A DNA stretch of 64,000 nt from Brasenia schreberi (lineage: Eukaryota > Streptophyta > Magnoliopsida > Nymphaeales > Cabombaceae), in contig JAYKKT010000064.1 in NCBI GenBank assembly GCA_036023115.1, positions 5,240,001 through 5,304,000 of the forward strand, in the 5' to 3' direction. Shown in pieces: positions 37,421-50,400 of this stretch. The notes beneath the pieces were generated by a model. It saw nothing but the letters and a program-made list of their open reading frames with translations. It had not been told where the DNA came from and searched no databases. A program made the position numbers and the translations under genes. Position 1 is the first letter of the stretch. The number at the start of each line of letters is the position of its first letter.

Positions 37421-38035
37421 CTCTCACACCAGCCTCGCCCTTGACAATCCTCCTCCTCCCTTACTGGACACCAACATCGTCCTTCTCAAAGAACACTTCA
37501 GTTCCTCCTCCGAGGATCTCCACCAGCAGTTTTCCGGCTCGTACTTGACCAGATTGTCGGTTTCCCGGCAGCCCATCCTCTCTCCCTCCCTCTCCATCTC
37601 TCTCTGTGAGATGAGGCAAAGGCCAATTTAGATACAGTGACTCAATTTGCCCATCCACCTTCCCAATACTGAAAAAACGTGGGTCCTCACCAATCTTTTC
37701 AAAACTTCATTGTTTGATATTTTATTGGATTATGATTATTGAGAAACTGTTATTGAATCTCTTACCTTTTGGTGAGGCACCATGGCTGGTCAACGAGCTG
37801 AAGCAACCGATCAATGGTTTCACCGCTTGCTAGCCAGCTCATGCTGTAGTTCATGTCTAGCTCGTTAGCCAGTCGATCAAAGTCAAGCCGAGCATGAAGC
37901 TGACTTGGGCCGAACTAGATGTGTTGAACAAGGAGCTCGTGTCGTTTGGTAAACGTTAAATTGCCCAAGCCGAGGCTTGGTTAATAGCCATTGAGAGTCT
38001 AGCTGATGTCCTTAACAGGTTTGTTCTTTTTGATA

Positions 38036-38130
38036 GATGGCCTGGGGTTAAACAGATGCATAGTGGGCATTGAACTCTTGACACTGCTAAAGAGCCAACC
38101 CCCTCTTCAGTGAGCTACGCCCCTGTGAGC
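38036..38130 (-). repeat. tRNA-derived SINE, family III
   Basis: On the minus strand: GGGCGTAGCTCACTGAAG, GGGGTTGGCTCTTTAGCAG, CAAGAGTTCAATGCCC, ATGCATCTGTTTAACCCC. It shares this order with the copy at 50692-50812 and differs from family II in the middle. Confidence 0.6.
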
Positions 38131-38175
38131 AGTACCAAGTTAACATGCTGGTGGAGTTAAAATTGGTGAGCAAAA

Positions 38176-38284
38176 TGCACAAAGAGCAATAGCTTACCTG
38201 GCTCAGCGTCGACCCACAAACTGAAGGTCATGAGTTTGATAACAGGGGCATACATCTGGCTTCGGCCTCTCCATCATAGAAAGA
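38176..38284 (+). repeat. tRNA-derived SINE, family II
   Basis: AGCAATAGCTTACCTGGCTC, GTCGACCCACAAACTGAAGG, TCATGAGTTTGATAACAGG, CATCTGGCTTCGGCCTCTCC. Nearly complete. Confidence 0.65.
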
Positions 38285-38305
38285 AAATAAGCGTTTGCAA
38301 TGAGA

Positions 38306-38420
38306 GAGTGTCAGCTTAATGGCAGGGCGTTCTAGCGTCGTTGTTGTTGGTGGTAGGGAGTTCGACTCTAAGAAGGTGCATGTGTGGGTGTGGGTGTTCA
38401 CCCTCGTCTTGTAACAAAAA
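38306..38420 (+). repeat. tRNA-derived SINE, family I
   Basis: GTCAGCTTAATGGCAGGGCG (A box), GGGAGTTCGACTCTAAG (B box), a GTGTGGGTG-rich tail, CTCGTCTTGTAAC and then poly(A). The A-rich end marks the 3' terminus of the family. Confidence 0.65.
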
Positions 38421-38873
38421 AAAAAAGCCCAGCGCCCTTACCATGTTGGTGAAATTTTACTGGATCCCAGCATTCAAAGACCTGGGAACTCACCCTATTG
38501 TTTTTCAATAATGACTAAGAAATGGGGAAGTGGATCGACTAATTGTCGAGAATGAAAGGTGGCAATTATCAATTCTTTCTTTTTGTAAACCTAGAAGCCT
38601 TCAAGGACCTCGCCTAATCTGGGTCGACCCACTGCCGGGGTGAACCGGGTCGACCCACTACCGGGGTAGTTCTCCAAGTCTTGATCTTCTCTGTTGGCAC
38701 AACTCGAATTCGAGACCTTGTGTTTGTTCATCGAACCATCCGGGCAGGTCATATGTTCAGCTGGGCTCGGTTAGTGAAAGATCTTAGGTGGCCTTTTTAA
38801 GTTTTACTCAAATCATGCCCCCTAAGGTGACTGCTTAGCCGGGTATCTAATGAAAATAAATGGTTATTGCACA

Positions 38874-38980
38874 ATGAGCAATAGCTCACTGGCTAGGAGG
38901 TCGACTAGTGTGACTCACAAGTTGAAGGTCATGAGTTTGACACCCGCGACATGCATCTGGATTCAGCCTCCCCATTCCAA
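38874..38980 (+). repeat. tRNA-derived SINE, family II
   Basis: AGCAATAGCTCACTGGCTAG, GTGACTCACAAGTTGAAGG, TCATGAGTTTGACACCC, ATGCATCTGGATTCAGCC. Close to the inferred consensus. Confidence 0.65.
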
Positions 38981-39640
38981 TTGGCTTAGCTTGGTTCACA
39001 AAACTATGGTGAGCCACCCATGAACATGTTCTAACAGAGGCCGTTTGATCACATTGACTAAGCTTGTTCAGGTGAGAAACAAGTCAGAGAAACGAATTAG
39101 GGTCGTCGGGTTCATTCAATTGGCTTAATTAGCAGCCACGGCAAATACGCATATTTTGAATGCTAAAACATCATTTTTATGCATTTACTTGAAGAATTCC
39201 TGGAGCCAACTATTGCAGACCTGCTTGTCCACTTTCTCATGAATGTTGAACCCTCACTAATTTCAAATCTTCTTATAGATCTTATATTCAAAATTTCGAG
39301 GAACTATATTTTAAAGCTTAGAAATATTATTATTTATTAAACGCAATAATGTCAACACCCAATATGGATAAGCATTTGAAGTTTTTCTTTTCTTTCTACC
39401 TTGTGCTGACCTTGTTAAGTCATCATACTTTGATATAATGCACGACCCCTTTTAATTATATGTCATTACATTTTGATATATAATTTTGTATTAAGTGGTT
39501 CCTTCCAAATCTTGTGAAAAAGTTTGGTGGGTGCTCTTGCTTTGGACATGAGTAGCAATTATTAATCGTGGAACTGCTTGTAAGGGAGCTTGATGGAGGG
39601 CCAAAGGGAGCCGGGGGTGGAGTGGGGTGGGGGGGGGGGG

Positions 39641-39737
39641 GATTACAACGGATAGTCCAAGCGAGATGCACGCCACGGGTATTAAACCCATGACCTTTAA
39701 CTTGTGAGTCAACACCCTAGCCATGCGAGCTTTGCTC
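39641..39737 (-). repeat. tRNA-derived SINE, family II
   Basis: Inverted copy: GCTCGCATGGCTAGGGTG, TTGACTCACAAGTTAAAGG, TCATGGGTTTAATACCCG, GCATCTCGC. The tail abuts a poly-G/poly-C run. Confidence 0.6.
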
Positions 39738-40033
39738 TTAGTGAAAAGTAATCTAGCTGCGTGGTGGATAGTCACGGGTTCGATCTCTATCTACCTCTCA
39801 ACATAAACCGACGACCAGTGATTAAATGTATCCATATCCATACAAACAAGTGAAGTTTATTAAATAAATATCGGAATAAGTTGAGCAGAAAATGAATGCA
39901 CCAACGTGCTGGCCCAATTATTATCCACTGTGATGTTGAATGGCAATCACGCTCTCACAACCTGACACGTTCTCGTAACATATTATGTGGCTAGACGAAC
40001 ATGGTGCACATTTTTGAAGAATGTCCAGATGCA

Positions 40034-40497
40034 ACAGTGAGGCTGGTAAACGAGCTGAGCTGATTGTAGATCGGCTTGGTTTAGCTCGTTCTTAGATCTT
40101 TCGTGTTCTGTTCAGGACCTTGATTGTGTCAGAGATGAACATTGTGTTCGTCAGTACCGCCCATGAAACTCACCGAAAAAGATATGTTCATGAACTGCTT
40201 GATTTTTAGATAAATTGCAGGTGGATGTACTTTTCTTCTAGGCAATATCCTTGCCCATGAGCTAATAGAAACACGATCACAAACGTACACTAGCTCAATC
40301 ACAAGCTTAAATGAGCACAAAGGAGTTGGAACCTGACTCATTATGCTTGAACTGGGCATGTTATGAAATAAGAAACAGCTTGCAAACATGAATTGTTCAT
40401 AAATACATATGAAAGCAAGTTAGCTTGTATATGGAACAACCAAAGGACGGGCAGGCCATGCTCACTTTTGTTTGGCTCGTTTACCAGCTCTAGTTAT
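40034..40497. mobile_element. Candidate hAT-type MITE
   Basis: Inverted GCTGGTAAACGAGC sequences lie near both ends (left 40042-40055, right near 40474-40488). Direct 8-bp repeats CAGATGCA occur at 40026-40033 and 40498-40505. The outermost bases of the two ends do not pair well, so the exact boundaries are uncertain. No coding capacity. Confidence 0.5.
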
Positions 40498-41417
40498 CAG
40501 ATGCAGAAAATGAAAAAGAAAGCAAAGTACTCGTTGGCCAGTTCCGGTTACCCGGAACCTAGACTATAACCGAACTGGGCTCATTGTTGCATGACCAACA
40601 GTTTGCAAGCTTGAACCTGAGTTGATGTATGGAACCTGAAACCAAGGGGCCCAGCCTCGGTCTTCAATTAGCCTTTTGAGTTGCGCTATGAAGGCCTTAA
40701 CGAGCATCTAACCTGACATGAGTGTTCCTACCTTTTTCTTTTCTTTTCCTCTTTTTCTACCCTTTCATTTCAAAAGGCAAGAGTTAAACAGGTCCCCCCA
40801 CCCAAGGCCAACCCAAAAGAAGTCGGACAGAATTGAACCACAGAACACAACAATTACATAAAACCCAATAGTTGGGATCATATAAATCTCGACATACAAA
40901 TAATACCTTCTTTTTCCAATCTATATTGCCTAACATTCTGTAACAGGAACCAGAAAAACTCACTACCATCTCTCATTGAGGGCCATAAGCTATGGCATGT
41001 AGCTATCATGAACTCCCTCGTACAATAGGCAAAATAGGAAGATCAGTAAACCCAAGATAGAAAAACGACCAGATGACACCACTGCCCCAGCTAGAACTGC
41101 CACAGCCAGCACCTGACCACCACCAAAACTAGACAAAGATAGTCAACACCAAGCAGCAGGCCCGAAAATGTGATAAGAAGCACCTATTTTTTTCACGCTG
41201 TGAGATTCCCACCAAATCACCCACATAACAGAGCCACCCTTATTATCAGAAGACCTCGCCGACACCAAGCCCGACCATGACAAAACCCCTTTGGACCATC
41301 CGACAAACCCTATTCAAATGCCAAAAGCCCTGCATCCAATTGAATACAGGTCTCAACCGCATTGGAAAATTCAATATCAAGCAAGAAAACTTAACAGTTA
41401 GATCTGAAGTTTACCCC

Positions 41418-44400
41418 TCAAGAGAAATTGAATCCCTGGGGCGGAAGTTGAGCCTCCCCAAATCGGAAAGCAGACTGTGGCTGGTCACCAGAATCCAGCA
41501 CTTCGTCTTCCTCTTCCAGCCAATAGGTCTCAAGAATTTTTACAGCCTTCTCATAGATCTCAGCATTGTCATGAGACTGCAAGTTTTCAATCTTCTCCAG
41601 TCCCTCAGCATCGTCAATAAATTGGGCGTATGCATTAACACCCCCAGTGTTGCCCATGCCCTTTTCTGCTTCCCCAACCTTCAATATGTTCTCTAGTCCT
41701 TCAAGACAAACTGTCACGATCCTCGGGTCAGGGCACACCAGAAGATCACACAATGGTTTGATGCAACCTTTAGCCACCAAATACCTGAGATAAGAAAAGC
41801 AATAGATACATATAAATATAGGAAATAAGTCATTGCCCTTCATGCTGAAACCCCAGGTCACATACTTTATTTGCTCGTGTGTACCACCAGAAGTGGCATT
41901 CGAGATTGCCCAGGCCGCTTCCTTCTTGATATCAAACTCTGCTGTTTGAAGCAAGTGGATAAGTGGACCAACGATATCAGCATCAATTACAGCCTGCAAC
42001 CACTATATCAAATTAGAACCAGTGAAGGAAAGCAGGCTTTTTATATCCTTATTCCCCATTGAGCTCAATTTTGACCAACTCCAGGAAATCCATATCATAT
42101 TTTATATCCTAACATGCCCTTCTTTAAAGCGTTCACCATCGAAGATTTGACACCAACTGAAGATTTAGCCTTCAATTGTCTAACCACACCAATCTAATGA
42201 AGAAATTTGAGAGCAAATGGCTGTGTACCTGTATCTGTTGCTTATTGCCAGCAGTGATGTTTGAAATCGTCCAGCAGGTTTCTTTCTTTATGCTCTTTTT
42301 ATGGTTGTGTGTGAGAAGATTCAACAGACAGGGAAGTGCTTGGTGATCGATAACATACTGAAACCACAAAATAAAACCAACCATCATTTTGATTCATACG
42401 CTTGGTCAAACGCAGCCTAAAACATCAAAAGCAGATAGTGCATGTCTGATTTCACCAATGGAAAGGATTCATGTGTGCATAAAGAATTAACTCTCGAGTG
42501 AATCCCCTCCACACCCTTTGTGATTAAACTCTCCTATCCTATAGCTTCTGAAGCTAAAATGGCAGATTTGTATCCTTTTTCATCTTTACTTCAGCTGCCC
42601 AACAAATTGATTCAGATTCTAAAAAGCTTGAAGATCCATGTGAAATTCACAGTGAAAAGCATGCCATAGCAAGTCGCAGCATTTGCAGCATTTGCAGCAT
42701 TCTAGAATAACACTAAAAGCAATAGTTCATAAGACTACAGGAGGCAACACTCAAAATACAGCATGCAGAATTAACTAATGGATGGCAAATTGTTCTCTTT
42801 TAGGAGCCATCTTCTCCATAAGACCAAAAGTGGAACCAAAATGGCACTCCTGATTGAAGCACATAGGAAAGGTAAAAGCATGTATGAGAGATACAAAGTG
42901 AAAGAGAAGCCAAAAGCAGGATACACATACAGAAAAATCTGCTCCAATCTACAAACTCATGAAACCCAACCACTGAAAAAATCTGCTAAACTAATTCAAC
43001 ATGAGAACCACAATTCCCTAACTTCAACTTGTGCAAGATGCATAATTCAGATATTACAACTGTGGAAGCACTATACATGCAGCAAGCTTGAAAGGTCAAT
43101 TATAAAAATGCATCTATGTAAAAAGTAACATGACTGGAGTCACGTATAAGAGCAAATGAAATTCAACCAATGGCATGGGAACGCTAAAAAACATAAACAA
43201 GAAGAATTTCACACAACAGTATCTGGTCAATTATGTTGTTTATAATTTTATGGAGGCTATAACTGTGAGCAGAAGTTTATAGGCAAGATTTTTGCTATTC
43301 CAAAACCAACATAAACAACTAAAAAGTGACCTCTGTAAAGTAACTGAATGAAACTCAAAATGTTTAGCTATGCACAGGATACAATCATACAACTATAAGG
43401 TAGCTGTAGGCTTTTGCAGATGTAATAGGAAAACAGAGCACTCGCAGGCTCGTAAAGGAGAAAAGTCTACACTATAGGCTCATAGCTTTTCCCATCATCT
43501 GCCTGCTAAGGGAAGGCCAAAATAGGCATGGGGAGGAAGAGGGAGGGTTCTCTTGGATCCTCTCCCACTGTTCATTCTGGACCATTACCAGGGCAGAAAA
43601 TCCAATAACATAATTAAAATATATATATATATATATGACATAATATAGAGCTATATGGACTCGAATAATGACTTCCTTGATAAAACAGATCAAACTAATC
43701 CTGATTGAAATGTTTTGAACTGTTTCAAAGCACCAACATGCATTTTTCTGCATTGCACTCTTTTGCCAACTGATGGATCTCGCAGTTAGTCCACCATATT
43801 TTTTCCTTATAGGAAGATAAGGAGATGGTTCCATGTGCACTGGCTATTCATTTCTAGATCCAAGAGCAATAAGAAAGTGTCCCAAAGGATTACCTTGAGG
43901 TAGGCTTGGCTTAAACCCAAGATTGTCCTCAATATAGTCCTTGGTAAAATATCACTTGAACGGTTGAACCTAGAGCTATCTAGTTCTCCCTGAAATACGT
44001 TGAGGGGCAGCAGTCGAGCGGACATCTAGGATAAAGCACCGTTTAGGTGGGGCACCGTGAGGGATTCTCCTTTCAACTTTGACTCTTCCACTCCAACCTT
44101 TTACTTTGAAAGTATCTGCTTCTGATTTAACCACTTGACCTTTTGACATTCCTTTCTATTTTGCATTGAAGTGAGTATGGTCCATATACAAGGTTTCCTA
44201 AGCCCCCTTCACAATCTCTAAATTGGATTCCCTGACAGCCATTCCAAGTGAGATCCAATTCTTAACAGAATCAGGAGAAACTGCAATGGATTTTAGTGGG
44301 TTACTTGCATCATCGCACTAAAGGAGAAACCCTTTCAAAATAAATCTTAACAGGACAAATAAAATGAGCTAAACAATATTCAATATACCAAGTTTCTGGG

Positions 44401-47400
44401 AAATATCATCCCAACCAATTCAAACAAGCAATGATACAGCTTATATCCACTCATAAGTTCCAGAGATAATTTTCACACAAACTGTTACAACTGTGAGGCT
44501 GTATTCAACTTTTTGCATAAACAAAAAAGTTTAAAAGTAATACTAAACGCAGGCATTCTCCATAGCCAATATTAAGATAAAACTTTTCACCTAGCACTAC
44601 CAATCAGATTACAAAACTCCAAAAAACACTCACAAACAAAAAAATCACAGAACAGCTATCCAAATTATAACCAAAACCAAGACTTATCCAAAACCAGGTG
44701 ACCTAGCTGCATCGGTAGTTAGTCCCTGTTGTGATCAATCTTATGCCATGTGCAAGAACATCTTTTTTCATAGAATTTCTACTCACATACTTGAGCAAAG
44801 GAAAAATGGAAGAACCAAGTGAATCTTAAACATAGTCCCCCAAGAAAGACACTTACGCCATCTTAAACATGGTCTCCCAAGAAAACACTTAGGCCACAAC
44901 ATGAGACACCAAAACATTAAGCACGCTTTACTAAAATATTGACCCGCTGTGATTTCCAGAAACGTCACTCTGGTGATGGTTGGATGAACAACTCCAGCAA
45001 TGTCACTACGATGATGGTTAGATGAATATGTCCTAAGACATGGATGATGATGATGCACATGGGTTCAAATCCCTTCAGGTATCCGTTTCACAAATAGTTC
45101 CATACAAAATCGTGCAATAGTATCAAGGGAAACATCATAGCTTGTGAAACGGTTATGACATCAAAGCTATGGGCATCCCTGCCCATGATGCTTACAGACC
45201 ACGTAATTTTCCAGCATTTACTGTTGTTATAGGTATCAACCATCCAACATCAGAAGCTTGTTTTGAGATTTTCTATTCAAAGCAATTACTGATTATTCAA
45301 TAAAAAATGAGCAAATGACAAACTTGCACCAGTTAGGACCATACAAAGTCCCAAAAAGGAAGAGGAAATGAAGCTACTTCGTTTGGACAATTAGGAGACA
45401 AGACACAAACAAAACAGAAATTTAACGGAGAATTTAAAGTGTTTATTATTTCACACGATTCAGAGCAAGCAACTGTGAATAATTGTCGATCATCAAAGGT
45501 TGATGTTGCATCAATCAATATTACCGAGTCGCCGAGAGTCAAATGACATTCACTGACGAATGTCTATCTTCAAGAATGATTGACAAGAGCGGAAGTATAC
45601 ACAAAACGAATCAAGAAGCAGTGCAAGACTGCATAATTTATTCATGGAATGAGGTCTTATTTATAGACACTTTACAAGAGGCAAGTAAGTAGCAAGAAGC
45701 AAGATCATCAAATGGGCTGAACTAGTGCTGGCCGGCCAGCACTAGTCGTTGGGATCCAACGGCTAGTTGCTGGCTGGGCCAGCACTAGCCGTTGGGTAGC
45801 TCCAACGGCTACTAGCCGTTGGGGCTTCCCAACGGTATTACATTAACACCCCCCCTCAAACTTACGGGGTATACACTGAAAGTTTGTCTAATAAAAACTG
45901 AAATCGAGAAGCTGAAAGAGATTTGGTGAAAAAGTCTGCGAGCTGCATCTCAGATGTGACATAACAAAGTGAGATCTTCTTATTTAGACACTCTTCTCGA
46001 ACAAAGTGACAGTCCATCTCGATGTGCTTCGTCCTCTCATGAAAAGTGTTATTGGAGGCAATGTACATGGCACTTTTGTTGTCACAATACATGATGGCGG
46101 GGTGTTTGACCTGAACGCCCATGTCTGCTAGAAGGGATGTGATCCAAGAAATCTCCATCGCAGCTGTAGCCATGGCTCGATATTCAGCTTCTGTGGATGA
46201 GAGGGACACCTTCTGTTGCTTTTTACACTTCCAAGAAACAAGAGATTCACCTAAAAACACACAAAAACCAGTGGTAGAGTGTCTATTGTTGACATCTCCA
46301 CCCCAATCAGCATCCGTATATATAGATAAATCAAAAGATGAAGAGGAAGTTAAGAGGACCCCTTTGTGAGCAGTGTTTCTAATATATCGAATAATTCGCA
46401 AAACAGCACTCATATGGACAGAAGTAGGTGCCTGTTGAAATTGACTGGCTGTGTGTACTGCATGAGAAATGTCTGGTCTAGTAATGGTGAGATAAGTGAG
46501 TGCACCTATAAGCTGTCGATAAGGGGTGGGATCTTCTAATTTCTCACCATCTGTGGAACGCAATTTGGTGCCTAGGACTTCGGGTGTGTCAACAACCTTA
46601 GTATCTGTAATCCCAGATCTTTCAACAATATCGTTAGCAAATTTGGTTTGAGACATAAAGTATCCACAACTATTTTTGGTTATCTCAATACCTAAAAAGT
46701 AATTCAGCAAACCCAAGTCTTTCATATCAAATTCGTGATGCAGATTAAGTTTAACTTCAGCAATTCCCACTTCATCACTTCCTGTGATGATCATGTCATC
46801 CACATACAAAAGCAAGATAACAATACCAGATTGTGTTTTGCGTACAAATAATGCAGTATCAGTATAGCAAGTCACAAAATTATGCAAATGCATGAATTTT
46901 TCAAATCGATCAAACCAAGCTTTTGGAGCTTGTTTCAGACCGTACAAGGCTTTTCGTAATTTAAGAGCATGACCAAGAGGGAGAGTAATGCCAGGAGGAG
47001 GACTCATGAAGACTTCTTCATTCAAGTAACCGTTCAAAAAAGCATTCTTGACATCAAGTTGGTATATATTCCATTTTTTTATTGCACTAATGGTAATGAG
47101 AATTCTAATCGTGGTCATTCTAGCTACTGGGGCAAACGTTTCATCATAGTCAATTCCATATTCTTGGGCATAACCTTTAGCAACTAATCTAGCCTTGTAT
47201 CTCTCAATGTGCCCGTTGCTGTGAGTTTTGATTTTATATACCCATCGACATCCAATGACTTTCTTATCTTTAGGCAGGGGTGCAACTATCCATGTCTGAG
47301 CCTTGTCTAGGGCATTGAGTTCATCTTTCATAGCATCTTCCCATTCTGGAATACCTTTAGCTTGATGATAGAACCTAGGTTCCTTTACTTGACGAAGGGT

Positions 47401-50400
47401 GGCAATCAAATTTCTTCGTTGTGGTTCAAAAGATTCATATGACACAAATCGCTGAGGTGGTCTTGAAGCCCTGGGTTCAAAGCTTGTAATATCAGGTTCA
47501 GTGTGGGCGTAATGGGTTGTTCTAGGTCGTCTGGGATAATTTGAGGGAAAGGGTTCAACAATTGACCGAGTATCAACAGTGGTGTGTGACACATCATTGT
47601 TTTCAACATGATCTTCTTGAATGTCTTGATGATCTACTGAGTCACAATCATTATCTTCTTCTAACTCAAAAATATCTTTAGGAATGAAAGGTTCCGAATT
47701 TTCCAAGGATTTGGACTCATAATAAATGTCATTCTCAAAGAATTTCACATCCTTGGACACATACAATTTGTCTGCTATAGGATCAAAACACCTATACCCT
47801 TTTTTGTCAATGCCATAACCAAGAAAAACACATTCAATAGCTCTAGGTGACAATTTGTCATTCTTGTCTGTATACACAAAACATCTACATCCAAAAACCC
47901 TAAGTCTTTCATAATATGGAGGGATGTTATACAATTTTTCGAAAGGTGAAGTATTCTCAAGGTTAGATGAAGGCATTCTATTTATAAGATATATGGCGGT
48001 AAGAGTAGCTTCGGCCCATAAGAATTTAGGAACCTTACTAGCAATTAACATAGTTCTACAAGTTTCAATAATATGCCTATGTTTTCGTTGCTAGACCATT
48101 TTGTTGAGGTGTTTTAGTGCATGATTTTTGGTGAATAATACCATTAGTTTCAATAAAGTTATGAAATTCATTAGACATGTACTCTCCTCCCGAATCGGAT
48201 CTAAAGATTTTAATGGTTGCTCCAAATTGGTTTTTGATCATGTTACAAAATATTACAAATTTTTCAAATACTTCGAATTTGTGTTTTAAAAGATATATCC
48301 ATGTAAATCGAGTAAAGTCATCCACAAAAATCACATAGTATTGCAATCCTCCTTTAGAAACAATGGGCGCGGGGCCCCAAACATCCGAATGTATTAAATC
48401 AAAAGCTTTCTTTGGTACATAATTTCTTTCTCCAAATGGAAGATGATGCATTTTTCCAAGAAGACAATCTTTACATTCAAAATTTTTCTCTCTAATGCTT
48501 TTCATCAAAGGAATGTTACACATCTTTTGAGAGTTCAAGTGTCCAAGTCTTTTATGCCATAGTCTAGCATCTTGGGTTATGTTACAACCCGAATTTGGCA
48601 TAACAAGATAGTCCATTTTGTATAGTCCACTTTCTCTATGGCCTTGACCAATCACCTTCTTCGATAGGTGATCCTGCACCACACAATGTTGGGATGAGAA
48701 AGTGATTATACAGTTGTTATCACATATTTGAGCAACCGAAAGTAGATTTAAATTTAGCTTAGGTATAAAACTTACATTTTGAATTTTAAAGTCTTGTTTT
48801 TCAAGGTTTCCTAATTTTTTGATTTGGAGTTTTGTTCCATCGGCCGTAAACACATGTTTTCCAATGGTTTCACAAGAATTAACCAAAGAATCTTCACTAT
48901 GTGTCATATGAAAAGATGCACCAGAATCTAAAAACCAAGACATACCTTGCGAAGTAGATAGAGCATTCCCGGAGATGCTTGCTTTTTCTTTAAAAATTTC
49001 TTCTATGTACGCTTTTATGTTGTTGGGTAAGACACCTCCTTCTTCCATGGTTCCCACGTTTCCACCCCTTTTTCGGAGTAGAGGACAAGTGGTTTTAATG
49101 TGTCCACTTTCCTTGCAATAATGGCAAATTGTATCCTTGTTAGGCCATGGTCCCGTGGGCTTCTTGAATGTGCCTTCATTGTTCTTGGTATGTGGAGGCT
49201 TGTAAGTCTTCAAATTTACTCCGGGTCTTGATGCGGCAAGTACTGCTTCTTTTGCAACATGCATGTTTTTCAATCTTGTTTCCTCCATAACAAGATCGGC
49301 AAGAAGGTATCCCCTCTAGGTCTAGGTTTCCTATGTATAAGGCTTGATCTAATGTTTTCAAATTCGTCTCTTAGACCACGCATAAACAAGAAAAAAATAT
49401 TGATTTTCCAAAAATTCTTGAAATTCGTCTAGTTTGTGAAGTTTTCCAAATTTGTCAAAACTCCTTAATTGAGTCCAAAGTTCCGAAAATGCATTGTGAT
49501 AATCCCTAATGCTTAGGTTCTCTTGTTTGAGCATAATCATTCTTTCCATAAGATCAATTTGAAAGACAAAATCATCTTGAGAATGAAGCTTTTTCAAATA
49601 TTCCCAAGTTTTAAACGCATTTTCAAAAGCATTAATCCGATTTCTAAGTTTTTCATCCACGTTTTGACAAATGATCCATGTGATTTTTGCATTCATTTTT
49701 TCCCACAATTTCAAATCCGTTTTGAATTTCTCATGTGCTTTGATGATTTCATCATCATCTAAGCCATCAATGTCCAAAATTGGTTCTTTTATAGTCCCAT
49801 CAATGTAATCCCAAAAATCTTTTGATAAAAAATATTTTTTCATTGTTCTAGCCCAACTTTGATAACTTTTTGGGTCTAGAATACATCTAAACGACTCATT
49901 TTTGCCTTCCATTTGTGCAAAAAATGAATATTTAAGACTAACCTCAAGTTTGATGCAAATCTTCAATTTTTGCACTTTCGGCACGCTTCCCGATGCACTC
50001 GTTTTCTTCGATCCGAGGCTCTGATACCATGTGAATAATTGTCGATCATCAAAGGTTGATGTTGCATCAATCAATATTACCGAGTCGCCGAGAGTCAAAT
50101 GACATTCACTGACGAATGTCTATCTTCAAGAATGATTGACAAGAGCGGAAGTATACACAAAACGAATCAAGAAGCAGTGCAAGACTGCATAATTTATTCA
50201 TGGAATGAGGTCTTATTTATAGACACTTTACAAGAGGCAAGTAAGTAGCAAGAAGCAAGATCATCAAATGGGCTGAACTAGTGCTGGCCGGCCAGCACTA
50301 GTCGTTGGGATCCAACGGCTAGTTGCTGGCTGGGCCAGCACTAGCCGTTGGGTAGCTCCAACGGCTACTAGCCGTTGGGGCTTCCCAACGGTATTACATT

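Larger units (their letters stand above)
37660..41417. other. Intergenic region between the P-loop NTPase gene and importin-alpha
   Basis: No gene is recognised. It contains five or more SINEs, a MITE, a poly-G run at 39629-39641 and degenerate repeats with GAGCTCGT/ACGAGCTG motifs near 37780-38000. The last few hundred bases before 41418 are probably importin-alpha 3' untranslated region. Confidence 0.6.

Noticed and set aside
42778..43128. A 116-codon frame on the plus strand in importin-alpha intron 7
   Set aside because: No motif, no codon pattern distinct from its surroundings, and no splice context.
49913..50098. Upstream extension of the copia gag frame into the 5' LTR
   Set aside because: It crosses the primer binding site and LTR; the same LTR-derived start recurs at 45542. 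The start at 49912 fits better.
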